From assembly GCA_018873245.2 (NCBI GenBank), contig JAEMBT020000008.1, positions 15,810,090-15,874,089 on the forward strand: a stretch of DNA of 64,000 bases, read 5' to 3'. The translations under genes were made by a program, and so were the position numbers. Source of the stretch: Archegozetes longisetosus (taxonomy: Eukaryota > Arthropoda > Arachnida > Sarcoptiformes > Trhypochthoniidae). The notes beneath the pieces are model-generated. The model was given only the letters and a program-made list of their open reading frames with translations. It was not told the origin of the DNA and did no database searches. Of this stretch, positions 13,401-25,538 are shown piece by piece; positions within the stretch are counted from its first letter, which is position 1; every line of letters starts with the position of its first letter.

Positions 13401-16400
13401 TTCATTCAAATTCATATAATTCTGCTTTTATCATAACATGATCTTTGATTTGATATTCTTGAAGCGAACAACTCACAACTCGTATCTTATTATTGCAAAA
13501 TGCAACTAAGAGTATGAGCAAAGGAGCCTTCAGCCTGTATCTCATTTTCGTAAATAAACCGTAAAAGATTGAAAAAATTGAAAGTCGTGCCAAACAAAAT
13601 ATTTGATGCATCAAATTTTTTGGATCTTCTTTAAAAAAAGATGAACCAAATAAAAAAATTAGGTAAAACAACAGCTTTAGGATATTTTACAGTCTTAAAA
13701 ATGTTTTGAGACAGTTTCTCGAGTGTCAATCAAAAATGGTTTGATAAGTTTGTTCTTTCGGTCTAAAAATGATGATGTGCCGAGATTATCTAATTTTTCA
13801 TTAATAGAAGGTCTTTTAAAGCGAACAAAAATTTTACCGAAATGCCAGATTTTAAGGTCCGAAATGCTGACCTCTTGATATTCATAATATGACCTCGACG
13901 ATGACTCTATTATTAATTAATTAGAGATGAAATATATTAGTTACTTTTCAGATATAAAGCAGATGTACTCGAAAGTAAATAAAAGGCTAAAAGCCTTACT
14001 GACAAATCTCACGTTAAGAATATTGAAAAAATGTTTCTTACTAGAAACATATCATTTTTAATATATAATATGAAATATTATTTATGTCGATATACGTAAA
14101 TACGAGAAATGAATTTTCCGTTTTATTCAAATGGAGTAAAAGTTTTGCTAGCACTTTCAAAATAGCATTATTATAGGAATAAACCAGCGCTTTTAATTTA
14201 AATAGTTTCGTAATAAGCACACAAAATAAATATAGAATAATGAGTCGTGAATTGATTTGAAAATTTCAAAATCCTTGAAAACTAATCTCTGCTAACTCTA
14301 AAATATATTAAGCCAATAGGGTTTTTGCTATGCATTGAAAAAACAGTATAACTTTTGAGTGAGATCCTGAAAAACATCAGATTATGTTTTTCGATTCAAT
14401 GTAATACTAATTAAGGAACAAACATAATATGGTATTTATAAAGATACATCTCTTTTAGATCCTATGGAATGTACTGCTATGCTTTTATATCAGGAACCAT
14501 ACAGAGTACGAAATTCAAGTAGAGACAACATAAATACAACACACTTTATCCATATAAATGATGCTTAAAATGCATCTAATTTCAAGAGTAGTTCATTGAA
14601 CAGACCAATCGTTAAAGAAACTTGTTTAGTCCATTAATATGGAGTATACTTATGATAAATTAAAATTTTCATTATGTAACTTCAGTTCTTATGGTTTAAT
14701 CTTTTTCCATTGAAGAGATTTTCGCTGTAGAAGATTTAAACAGTAGAAAATCTATTTGGAAACTTGATAGAAATTTTAAAAGAAACAATGCTAAAAATAT
14801 AGAAGAAGATAAGAAACTCAAATTGACTATTAGTGAAGTACTGTAGATCGGTATTCTTGTTGTTTTTCAGATCAATTCAATTCTCTTTTACCAGAATAAT
14901 CGATAAACTGAAAGAATGTCAGATTACATAAGTTGGCTGCGAGCGAAAATACTTCACTTGAAATGAAAAGTTCATATGAAATTGTATTAATAAGAACCAG
15001 TCAGAATATTTGAAGCATCGTTTTGAAAGTTCAATAAATCGATATTTCGACATTCAAGTCATTCGACAATTATTGACTTAAACTCAGTAAGGCTTCAAAA
15101 CTAATGAAAACATTTCGAATCTTTTTTTATTGAAGTAAAATTGAGCTTGGCATTTCTACCAACACCAAAATGAGTAAAACTAAAATTGCTCACAGTACAA
15201 AATAGCAAAAATTGATCATAAATGAAGTAAAAACTAGTAGAGAATAGACTAATTGATTAGTTCATTCAATTATTGGTACTTATCGATTAATTGGTTAAGC
15301 TAATTTTGAAAGAGTCTCAAATGAATAGAATGGGCTTCATTGGAAAAATAGTGAGCTAAATGCAGTCATAAATGACTGCTACATCATATCAACAAAATTC
15401 AATTGATAAGTAAGGATAAGAACTTGAAGGTGCACCAATTCCAGAAGATTAGTAAGAAATGTCGATCTAATTTATTTTCAAAAATATGATTTTCAATTTC
15501 CAAAGCTAGAAACATAAGAATTTTTGACGACCAGCTTATTTACTCGCGTAACGATCTCAAGTATTATATTTATGTATTATGAGTATGAGTACTTCAATTA
15601 AGTATTATGATTAATACATCAATTGAAGAGCCATGTTAGCAATTATTTTTCATAAATGCTATTTATACTGATCTAATGCTAAAGGGTTTACCTGAATGTC
15701 ATTCAGAAAGTTCATTACTAAAGACTTCAAGTTATCATTGATTACGCCCTAATTTATACAGTTTTTATTAGCTCACGAATCGCTAAATATTTGCGTATGA
15801 TATGACGTATTATTTCATTTTACAACTAGATTTCAATAAGGGTTTCTTTTTATACTTTTCCTAATTCTTTTATTTATTTGATTTAAATCAGTTTCTAATG
15901 AAGTGATTATTCGAAACCTATAGATTTTTATTCGTAAGTTGATAGCGAAAGTGAAAACATAAGTTAAATTGCACACATTCACTCATTTTTGATTGAACAA
16001 TTTTTATACTGATACTAGTATAAGTGAGGTATCAGTTGAGATCCAATCAGTATTTTCCAGATTCCTTTAAGTAACCCGATTTCAATTAATGATTATGGGA
16101 AGCAAATTCAGAAAGGCTTAGTTAAATATTCTTTTTTAGTAAAAGTTTGAAATAATCTAAACTATTTTTGTCAAAACGTTACATGACTGAAAAGCAAATC
16201 TAGATTGAACCACGTTTTTGTTTTCACGAACACCTTTATAACGAATGTATTGAGAAAATTGAAATGAGGTGAGAAAACAAATAAAATGATAGATTGAATG
16301 AAAATATGTTACGCAACGCCGAGCGATCAACAAATTGCATTGTAAAACAGAAGAGCTTATGAGCCTAAATTTTGGTCTACAAAATGAAGCAAATAGAAAA

Positions 16401-19400
16401 TTTTCATATTGAGTTGAAGATCAAGCGTTATATAGAGAGTATTGATTGTCGAGTAATAAAATAATGATTATTTGAAAGCTTGATACTATTTGTCAATAAA
16501 ATCCTATAAGAGTCAGATCTAACACTGAAGTATCCGATGTGTACTAGATCGATAGCCATTATTCCTACGACTACTTTTTAAAGGCAGAGCAAAAATAAAA
16601 TTGAGCAGGTAGTACCAATCTCTACCTTACATTTTATTAGATCTCCAATCTGTCCTTTAAGAGTATAAAAACCTAATAACAGTTTATGATCAAACAAAAT
16701 GTGATTGCTACAAAGAGATCGAATAAAGGATAACAGTTTAGCTCAATTAATCAAAACACATGCAAATTTTATTCGAATTGATCCTTTTGAACGTCATTTG
16801 CTCTCTAGTTAATCAAAGCAGTCAAATATCTGACGATACCATAAAAGCACAAAGAATATTCTCTACGTACAGGTAGAAATAAAGTTCGTGTTTTGTTCAG
16901 GCAAAAATAGTGTCGGTCACTATTCTTTAGTGTAAATTTGTTGGTACTGTTGTGATCACGATCACATTTGAATAATCAAAAGAAATACTGCAGAGAAAGG
17001 TGGTCGACTTATCACAAATTTCAGGCATTGTTTTCGGGTTTGATTCACAATAATAAGGTAAATCTACGTAGCTCTCAGTATTATGTTACAAGTGCAAACA
17101 ACCTCATAAATCTATGTTCAATTTAAGATCTCCACTGCTATCAAATTGAAGAAAATGGAACCCCATATAATTTGTATTGTCACTGTTTAATTGAATATTT
17201 CAAGTTTTGGGAATTTAGTTTCTTCTGAATGTGGAGAAATTCAGCATGAAGCAAGTTGAACCATTTGAAAACAAAGTGAATGTTTTGAACTGATAATCAA
17301 ACAATTGTTAATATATGTAAAAGGTTTGAGTTACATTAAAGATGTTAAAATGTTCATGAAATGCCATCACAATCGAATAAAAAAAGTAAAAGCAAACTCT
17401 GAAGGTTGTATTTCATTTTGAAAGTAAAGAATCAAATAAAGACAGCCGTCATTCGAAATAGACATCAGAGGCCGAAACCACTTTGATTTTTGTTGTTCGA
17501 TAAAAATATCTGATGTTAAAGTGAATCTAGAAAGTGATTTCAACCTCTGACTGCTATTTAGAATGACGGCTATCTCTACTAGAATTTTATTTTTAAACCT
17601 TATTTTGAGCTAAGACCTCTGCATCAGATCTTGCAACGAACAACAAAAATTAGAACCGCTTAATCATATTTTAAATGTTGTTGTCATTTGTGAGTTTGCT
17701 TGTTTGGTGTGCTTCGAAAATCAATTCGTCATCACAGATGTATGAAATGCTAACTTCAATTTGAATTATCTCACGTCAAACACCGAGACTAGTGATTCCT
17801 TATATTTTTAGTTATTGTTTTAAAGAGTATGGAAAATACAGAATACAAACTTTTCCATCAAGATACGTGTTTTTTAGAATAGATAATTTTGAATGATTTA
17901 ACGTTTACGCTAAAGATGTTCAATAGTTCAAATCTAAAGGTCATCAAAAAGTTATTTTCGAGTCGTAGGCAATATTTATTTATAAGTTTTACTTCATTTT
18001 AGATTATAATCTGTTGACCATCATTTACGTAGAGTTAAAATTTAAATACAGTGCTATTCTTTGATGCACACTTAATAAAAATAATTTAATTATTCTAATT
18101 TTTAAGAATATTCACAGATTCCTAACATCTCTGGTTTTGTTTTTAGCATAATCACCTTTCTTCTTAATATTACTGGAAATTCGAGCAGTCGCAATCTCTA
18201 GAGTATTTCAAAAATCTTACGACCAATTTTACAGTCTTTTATTTGATATAAAGTTTTGCTTTAGAGACTGAGCGTTCAAACAATTCCGAAAGAAGTTGAA
18301 CGGAATAATGGGATGACTTGAGTTGAACTCTTGAAGAGCATAAAATTGTAGACAGACTATTTTTTGCATCGATTCTCGAGCAATAATTTATCCTGAATGC
18401 ATATTCTGTCTTTAAATATAGAGCTTATAATAATGTAAACAGATTTTTGCATCTATTTATATTCTACGTTATGTTTTCAATAATCGAAGTGAACATTTTA
18501 GAAAACATAAAAATAGAAAATCGGAGTCACAAACTCGACTAAATTCTGCTACAATCCAAATTTACTAATAGCGATTGAAAATTCGACATTTTAGGAAATA
18601 ATCGTCAGCTTTCATGTCCAGCTGACATGCAGTTCAGTTATCTTCAAATAATTATAATGTAATTGACTTAACAAATAATTTGTTGACCTAAGAATAGTAC
18701 TGTAATCAGAAAAGTTCTTACGTGTTGATTCCCTTAATGTTTTCAATAATAAAACTGAAAATAAGCTGATAATTACGAGGCTGAATAATAAACTAGATAA
18801 TTCAAGTTGATCACAGTTACCATGTATGAACCTTATGTTAAACCAAAAGCTATTTTTGAATTACTTCAATAATTACGATAGCTGATACACTTTATCCGAA
18901 AATAATTAGCTATCAATCTTCAAACTTCAATTAATCATTTCTGTTCATTTCGTTTCCTTCCTATTCTAACAGCTCTAATGTTGTATGAATTTGGTAATAA
19001 ATACTGAATTTTCACTCGTTTTTGACTCGATTAAATCAATTACTTGATAAAACTTTAGAGTGTTTAAGGAAAAGTGCATTTCATTTTGCAGATTATAACT
19101 TATTTGAAGCTAGATCTTCTGGACGATCAAATCATAAAACTAATGTTTCCATTACAACATTGATGGAGTTGATGCTACCCATTAAAATGAAGATCGTATT
19201 TTGTATGAATGATAGGGTAATATAAAGCCAGAATGATCTAATATTAAAGAGTTCATACCTTTGTGATGCATTTTGATGAGTCTAGTTCCAGCTTTATTAT
19301 TATAAATGACAGCAGCGGATGCATTAGTGTTTGCAATGTTCTTCAACTTAACAGAATCTCTACAATTGCCATACTGTGCTAATGCTATCCATGGTTCTGA

Positions 19401-19691
19401 TGGAAATATGTCAGTATCAATAGGTTCACAAGCGTCATGAGTGGTCCGCTGATTGCTGGACACATGCACTAAAACACCACTGACTGATCCAATCCGACCG
19501 ATTGAGTATTTGCCATATTCTTCAGTTTCTGTGTGTACGACACCGGTTGTCGGATCAATATATGTCAAGTTTATAATGGCTAAAGTGAAATCATCGGTTT
19601 CATAGCCATAAGTAAAGTCACAATAAACAAAGTTTATGTGAGATAAATATATTGTTAACAATATAACACACGATAATTTGATATTTGCCAT
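10420..19691 (-). CDS. gol: PA-TM-RING E3 ubiquitin ligase, goliath/RNF130/RNF150 type
   Basis: Endosomal transmembrane ubiquitin ligase. Six exons on the minus strand: 19259-19691, 13012-13190, 12834-12908, 12564-12727, 11049-11145, 10420-10902; all GT-AG, phases agree, 476 aa. Order of parts: signal peptide (1-24, [20 protein letters not shown]), lumenal protease-associated domain (about 60-180, with [17 protein letters not shown] and [10 protein letters not shown]), membrane segment (about 191-216, [13 protein letters not shown] joined across an intron to [17 protein letters not shown]), and a RING-H2 finger with all eight ligands: C265, C268, C283, H285, H288, C291, C302, C305 ([17 protein letters not shown]). 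The last exon is a Ser/Asn/acidic tail with an Arg/His-rich start. The goliath group is set by the RFRY linker and the [16 protein letters not shown] block. Intron 1 is about 6.1 kb and could hold regulatory DNA. Confidence 0.95.
13191..19258. other. large first intron of goliath-like gene
   Basis: A 6.1-kb AT-rich intron. Contains one 128-bp inverted-repeat element (17444-17571). Small open frames inside (for example minus-strand 13402-13545, beginning with a hydrophobic stretch) resemble no known protein. I see no RNA gene in it. Confidence 0.7.
17444..17571. mobile_element. short inverted-repeat element (MITE-like) in goliath intron 1
   Basis: The ends are imperfect inverted repeats of about 38 bp: AGCCGTCATTCGAAATAG at the left, and AGCCGTCATTCTAAATAG reading in from the right on the other strand, both followed by a CAGAGG...GAAA block. 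The middle is about 50 bp of AT-rich sequence with no coding capacity. No clear target-site duplication. Structure fits a non-autonomous DNA transposon or a long hairpin; the family is unknown. Confidence 0.6.
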
Positions 19692-22541
19692 CGAGACTGA
19701 TATTCTTCTCCGAATAGTTAGTTGAGCATTACTTCAAGCAATATTATATGAAAATTCTTCAATAAAATCACAGACGAAGTGATGAAGATGTCGATAGAGA
19801 TGAGAGAAAGGAATAGTTAGAGATCACAAACATAGTAGACTTGAAACAAAATAAGTTGATGGAACCTCAAACCGGAATGTTTGGTTTGAGATTATGTTCT
19901 TTGATGGGCCAGAAATTTCGAAATGAGGAAACTGATAGAAAATAGCAAATGTGTGAGGAAAACACTTGATATCAGTGAAAAGCAGAAATGCAAAGAGCTA
20001 TATGATTTGGCTTAAACATATAGCTCACGAAACGTAGCATACATTCGCATAGCAATAAGGACTAGAAACAGATATAATCAATGTGTTGTCGTTTTTTTCA
20101 AAAAGACAGAAAAACTCAGAGCGACTCTGTTTGCAGTTCAAATAGAGAATAACACTTAAAACGAGACATACGAGTATTTTATACGATATATAAATCGGTT
20201 GAGTAGTGCTTCCAAATAATGCTTACGACCTTCCAAAGAGCTCGTCAACGAATCACTTGTCAAGAGATAATGTTAATCAAGGTTGGAATACGAGAATTAG
20301 AAGAGAAACATGCTTTACAGTTATATTGTAGGAGGTGCCCATTTTGGTGCACTTCACTGTCGAGCATACAGCTACTATTCTATGAGTTGTAGCAAAGTGA
20401 TAGCAATGTTATAGCGTTACCATCAGTTTAGAAATAATACATAAGTTACACATTCAGAGCAGAGTCAGACAGTTTAGTGAAGATTCTATGGCAATGGCAC
20501 GCGTACAGACGCTATCATAACATTACCACCAGTTTTACACTATTGCAAGCAATAACACTGTAGAAGCTTAAGATTTGGCGCGCATGCGATCCCTCTACTC
20601 GGTCTTACAACAATGATCGAGTAAAATGTTATATATTTTCTGGCATTCAACCAAAAATAGAAAGCCTTTGTCAAACTTAGTTTTGATTGCGTCAAACTCA
20701 CGACCGTAATTCACATTTTAGCGGTCATTCTAATGAACAGTAACAAAACCAAACAGTCAGAGGTATGCAAACCCTCATCTGTGTTCGAGGCCGATAATGC
20801 AATCGTTTCTTTCTACTCCCTTTTATTTACGTAAATGCGGTCTCGTATACGTCTTAAGACCTTGAATTGAATGTTCAGCTCATATAAGTTTATACAACTT
20901 GAGAAAGACCAGCAAAACCTGTCGTTTATTGCTATTTTCATCAACAGTAACTTTTGACACATCCCTAAAACTTAATTCTGAAAAATATTCTAACAATAAT
21001 ATTCAAATTTATTTGGTCATGGTATTATTACTTTGCCGTTTTTATTCAATCTAAGCAGATCAAAACACTTTGAAAAGCAAATCTATGAAGATGGTAAACA
21101 GATTAAATATTAACAGCAAATAATAGGGAAAAGCTATTTATAGATTCATACATCAAGTTTTAAATGTGATTAGTCAAGTCTAACTTGTGCTGTAAGCTAA
21201 AAATCAGAAAAACGACTCAATACGTCATTCAATTGAAACCCAAGTTGAGACTTCTTTATTCTTGGGTTAATTTCAGTTTTGAAAACGCATTACGCAAATA
21301 TGGAATTATAGTAATTTTCTAACTCATTTAATATTCAAAATTTTTCCACAATTTTCTTTCGAACCAAAGGTCTGATTATCTTTCGATTAGGAATTGAATT
21401 CTACTGCTGATATGCGCTAATCACCTAGACTATTTATAGAAGTTATAGGTTCGACAAATTGCTCTCAACAAACAATGCTGCTTTTTCAGTCAATTATTTT
21501 CTTTTCTTTTTGAAGCAAGGATTCAAACTTCAAAACAAAACAATAAGTTCATAAAATTGATCACTAATCCTAATACTTATGTTTATGTTTAAGGTTTGTT
21601 GCACCAAATGAACTTAAAGTTTGAACTAAAGGACAAACTATATTGTTGATTTGCGAGAAGACAGTTTATCGAATTTTAGTTCAGAATCCTAATGTTGTGA
21701 CAAGTTTTAAGAAGCATTTCACTCAATTAGGATAACGAAATCCAATCAAAATTTGATTAAAAGCTCATTCATTAACTTGTATTCAGAGATAGATTCAAAG
21801 CTGATTCAATTATCCAGTTTCTTAATCGCATTTTCTCTGTCGAATGAACATTAGATAATAGTTTCTAAAAGAAGATTCTCTCAGATCTCTTAGTGAGGTT
21901 TTCCATTAGGAGAGCAATAAAAAATTTAGATTGCTTCAAGTTTCAACTCAACAAAGAGATATCCGGAAAAATTTTTAGGAACTTATCATCTGATGAGTAA
22001 ATGAAATAATACGACTCCTCGTATCAGAGGAAGCTGACAAAACTTTAATCCTGAAATATATTATATGCTCAACATGAAGAGAAAATTGTTTTTCACTTGT
22101 TCTGTCATCAGTAGAATTGAGCTAAAGTATAAATATGAATGATATACTCGTAAGAGCACTTTTTTGTTAGATATCTTAATAGTCTAAACTCTTATGAAAT
22201 GTTCAGGCCTTTAAGGTATTATTCAACTCAAAAAAGTATTCAAAGCTCAAGATTTGGTTTAGCAAAGATCATGGCTTTGGTTTTCTCTTCAATTTAGTGA
22301 TAACGCTCGTCAAGTTTATAACCAAAGCTGAAATAAATTCAATTTTTTCATATAAGTTTCTATTTGTTTAGTTCAATTCCCTTCAAGTTCACTACCCGTC
22401 AAATTACAGACATAGTATTCATCGTAAGCAAGTGCTTATTATACATTTGAAGCTGTATTGTATTCATCTATTTTCTAGTGTGACTGTAATTTTATCTTTT
22501 TCTAATTGAATACAAAATATCTAAACAGAATTATGTAAAAC
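19692..22541. other. intergenic stretch upstream of goliath-like gene
   Basis: About 2.8 kb. Part of it (roughly 20200-20650) is less AT-rich than its surroundings and contains loosely repeated words (GTTATAGCGTTACCATCAGT near 20411 and CATAACATTACCACCAGT near 20516), but I recognise no gene. It probably includes the promoter of the goliath-like gene; no specific site can be named. Confidence 0.5.
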
Positions 22542-22655
22542 CAGCAGTCAGGTTTATGTGGTGCTCTTAGCGAGTATACAACTTTCAGGGGGGTTTATGT
22601 GGTGCGTGTGAGACTATAAGTAAACCCCCCTTAAAGCACGCAAACGTGACTACTG
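22542..22655. mobile_element. small hAT-like MITE with target-site duplication
   Basis: A 114-bp block much richer in G and C than its surroundings. It begins CAGCAGTCA and ends TGACTACTG, so the ends are terminal inverted repeats (CAGCAGTCA / CAGTAGTCA), with further matching inside (AGGGGGGTTTA against TAAACCCCCCTT). Just outside, TGTAAAAC (22534-22541) and AGTAAAAC (22656-22663) form an 8-bp target-site duplication with one mismatch. CAG-type ends plus an 8-bp duplication are the signature of hAT elements. Inside, GGTTTATGTGGTGC occurs twice in direct orientation (starting 22551 and about 22612). No coding capacity. Confidence 0.7.
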
Positions 22656-22663
22656 AGTAAAAC

Positions 22664-23836
22664 CAATAATAAGTTTATCAAATGCTGCGTTAACATTCGT
22701 CACAGATTTTCCAGTTTCACGTCAAGCGTCAGAACCTTCTAATACAATCATAATTACTTAGAGTTTAATTTTAGAATTTATTATTGAAGTAATAAGTTTC
22801 TCACATCTTTGAAGATAATATCAGAATAATTAATTTAATAAATCAAATAAACTTGAATACATTAGTTGATTACTTAGATAAACGACGATGTTATCTTCAA
22901 TCTTACGTGGTTTACAAATACCTGAAGTTGGGCTCAAGGTTTTATCAATTACCTGATGCTGAAAGGCTCGTCACACATCTAAATATGTGCAAAATAACAC
23001 TAAAGCGCTAATTAAAGGATAGTTCATAATTAGTCTTTGATTAAGCACAATTTTCAGTATATATTCTTAATTTGATGTAAACAACCTTTACTTATGTCAA
23101 CTCATACGGAATATCAATTTAGGCTAGATTTTTAAATGTTTACCAGTACAGTGTAAGAAAAGTTTTGCAAACTTTCATAGATCTAATTCATGTCAGTATC
23201 TTATTGTTTGATATGTCGTAGAGTTGTTTTGTAGACTCTCATACTTGGATACATTCCAAATTTGCACTTAAATCGATTGTCATTTGTAGAGGCCTTGTTC
23301 ATTTTTGAGAGCTGCCTTCCTCATACTCTTGATATATCGCAACAATAACTTCACGTTAATTCAACTCTTAAATCATTATTTGATAGAATACGAGTCGTTG
23401 TGTTTGTGAGAATTCAGATTTAGCGATAGACTAGCTAAAAATCTGTTAAATACTGAGGCTCTTCAACCTGTATAAATAATTTGCAACGAAATGAATCACT
23501 ACAATAATATTTAGAGCATATTTATTTTTAAGTTTTATTATCTAGATATTTTTAAACTTTTTTCTTTTATAACAATTTTGAAGTGACGATAATTAAGTTT
23601 AGGAATTGGTTTGAATTAAGCTCTACTAATTGAGTTATCCACGCTTCCAGACTAAAACATTTGATGTATTTATCAATAAAATTCAATTATTTAGTGACGA
23701 ATCACAGATGAGAAACAGTTGAGAAACAAATAAATTCTACTTTGTGTTCATTCTTTTTGATTAACTGTTGAATTGATTCCTAAATTTTAGTTAATTTTGT
23801 ATTTGATTGTTGAATAAATAGTTATTTGAATCAATA
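22664..23836. other. intergenic, upstream of NIP45-like gene
   Basis: AT-rich sequence with no recognisable gene. The last few hundred bases should contain the promoter of the plus-strand gene starting at 23837; no distinct element seen. Confidence 0.5.
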
Positions 23837-24964
23837 ATGAATAATATACTAGAAGGACACGTCATTAAAGAAGAACCAACAAAGAAATTAAAGTTGACAA
23901 AACCAAAGAAGAAGTTATTATTGTTAGATGATAGTGAAGAAAATTTGGAGCAATTCAATGATGAATCCATTCATGTATACACTAAAAGACATCTTAGCCT
24001 AAAAAACAAATTAAGTGAAACCCGATTCAACGCGCACTCCAATAATGCAAACACTTTTAATAATACTGAAGAAGATGTTTTTGGTGACAACAATTCAAGT
24101 CAAAGACTAAATAAAACAACGAGCGGACAAATGTCTAAAGCCAACCAACAACTCAAAGAAGTATTAGATTTGATGAACGATTTGAGAGATGAAGGGGTCA
24201 ACACAAGTGTTTGTGAACTAGATGATTGCATTGATCTGAATCATAGCTATAATGTTAGCGACAACACAAGATCTAAAAAGACAAACAATACCAAAACCAA
24301 AGCTAAAAGCAGTAAGAAAACTAATAAGAAGAATAGAAAGTCAATTATCGATGAACAGCAAATGTTTGATAAATTAGATGTCTTGGAGTGTATGGATGGA
24401 ATCGAAGCATTAGAAGATTCTGAAGATATTCAGATCGTTGACTCTTCAGATGTTGTCAACGAGGACGTAGACCTGTTTATGAATTCGAGGACTATTGAGA
24501 TTAAAGTCAAATACAAAGCCTTTATTGAAAAGTTTTCAATGAAACAAAACTCACCGTTTTTGTCAATTATGCCATCAATTGCTGAACGATATAATGAAGA
24601 GGCCTCTAATCTTATACTGAGACTCAACGATTCGATAATAGCCGCAGAATCGACCCCACAATCAATAGGTCTCAATGTTTCTGATATAATCGATTGTCAT
24701 AAGAGAGCCATCAATACAGATATTCAAATGAATGATCCAAACCAGTTGACACTCAAGTTGAGAGATTGCTCTAAAGTCACTGAAACTATTAATGTCAGCA
24801 AATTTGATAAAATTTCTAAAATAATGGATCACTACTCAAATTTGAAGGGCTTGTCATTGACTCGCTTCAGATTAGAATTCGATGGCGAAAAACTTGATCC
24901 TAACCAAACAGTTGGTGATTATGATATTGATGATGATTCACAAATAGATGTCATCAATCAATAA
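23837..24964 (+). CDS. NFATC2IP: NFATC2-interacting protein-like (Rad60/Esc2/NIP45 family)
   Basis: Single-exon gene, 375 aa (human NFATC2IP 419). The Rad60/Esc2/NIP45 family carries two SUMO-like domains at the C-terminus and assists the Smc5/6 complex and SUMO pathway in genome maintenance. The N-terminal half is Lys/Asn/acidic and disordered, with basic nuclear-localisation-like runs (TKPKKKLLLLDD and KAKSSKKTNKKNRKS). A hydrophobic-acidic stretch, EDIQIVDSSDVV (about 200), looks like a SUMO-interacting motif. SUMO-like domain 1 starts near residue 215 (RTIEIKVKYKAFIEKFSMKQ). Domain 2 (about 302-375) has LTLKLRDCSKVTETINVSKF and RFRLEFDGEKLDPNQTVGDY, the typical beta-grasp pattern. There is no C-terminal diglycine, as expected for this family, so it is not a conjugated modifier. 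The split first domain is more diverged; the family call rests mainly on domain 2 and architecture. Confidence 0.85.
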   Translation: MNNILEGHVIKEEPTKKLKLTKPKKKLLLLDDSEENLEQFNDESIHVYTKRHLSLKNKLSETRFNAHSNNANTFNNTEEDVFGDNNSSQRLNKTTSGQMSKANQQLKEVLDLMNDLRDEGVNTSVCELDDCIDLNHSYNVSDNTRSKKTNNTKTKAKSSKKTNKKNRKSIIDEQQMFDKLDVLECMDGIEALEDSEDIQIVDSSDVVNEDVDLFMNSRTIEIKVKYKAFIEKFSMKQNSPFLSIMPSIAERYNEEASNLILRLNDSIIAAESTPQSIGLNVSDIIDCHKRAINTDIQMNDPNQLTLKLRDCSKVTETINVSKFDKISKIMDHYSNLKGLSLTRFRLEFDGEKLDPNQTVGDYDIDDDSQIDVINQ

Positions 24965-24979
24965 GTATTCAATTTGTTA

Positions 24980-24985
24980 AATAAA
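24980..24985 (+). terminator. poly(A) signal of NIP45-like gene
   Basis: AATAAA 16 nt after the stop codon; a second AATAAA-like region follows near 25078. Confidence 0.5.
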
Positions 24986-25538
24986 GTTAAATCTAATGTA
25001 ATTTCGTATTAAATAATTGAATTTCAATACTATGTAGATTTTATATAATGAACCTTTCTTATAATAAAATATTTACTCAATAAAGTTTGTATTTTAGTCA
25101 GATGTCTGTATTTTGAATCGATTTCAATGTAGTCTGCCAAATATCAAATGTTTAAATTGTCGTGATTCAAGCTTAGGAATATACCTAAGTACTGGCAACA
25201 ATAAATATGGTTTCTTTCCAAAGTCGAGCGTAAATTCGAAACATATTTTATTCATTTCGGCATGTGAGCACAACAATTGTTTGGACTTCAAGTTAAACAA
25301 TATATACAATTCATAATTGGATATTATATATCTATATAATAGGCATAGTCCAACTTTAAATTATGAAATCAAGACTGGCTCATTATTCTCATAAAACAAT
25401 TGGGCCGTAATGAACAAAATTGAGCCCAAAGCGTAATACATTATGCAATAAAATAATAAATTTATAAAAGTACGATAACATAAAGTTGATTAACAAATAA
25501 ATTGGCCAATAAATAGTAAAATAAATAAAAAAAAGACA
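24986..25538. other. convergent intergenic stretch with an orphan open frame
   Basis: Lies between the 3' ends of the NIP45-like (plus) and METTL9 (minus) genes. A plus-strand open frame from 25098 to 25318 follows a good splice-acceptor-like TATTTTAG and encodes about 72 residues with cysteine pairs (KCLNC, CEHNNC). I do not recognise it, and no donor exon can be assigned. It may be chance. Confidence 0.3.

Noticed and set aside
13402-13671. Minus-strand open frame in goliath intron 1 with signal-peptide-like start (ATG at 13545)
   Set aside because: Only 47 codons from its ATG, no recognisable domain, no donor that would link it to the goliath exons; probably chance.
20330-20650. Loosely repeated GC-richer words, considered as a possible element or exon
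   Set aside because: Matches are short and imperfect, boundaries cannot be set, and no reading frame stays open.
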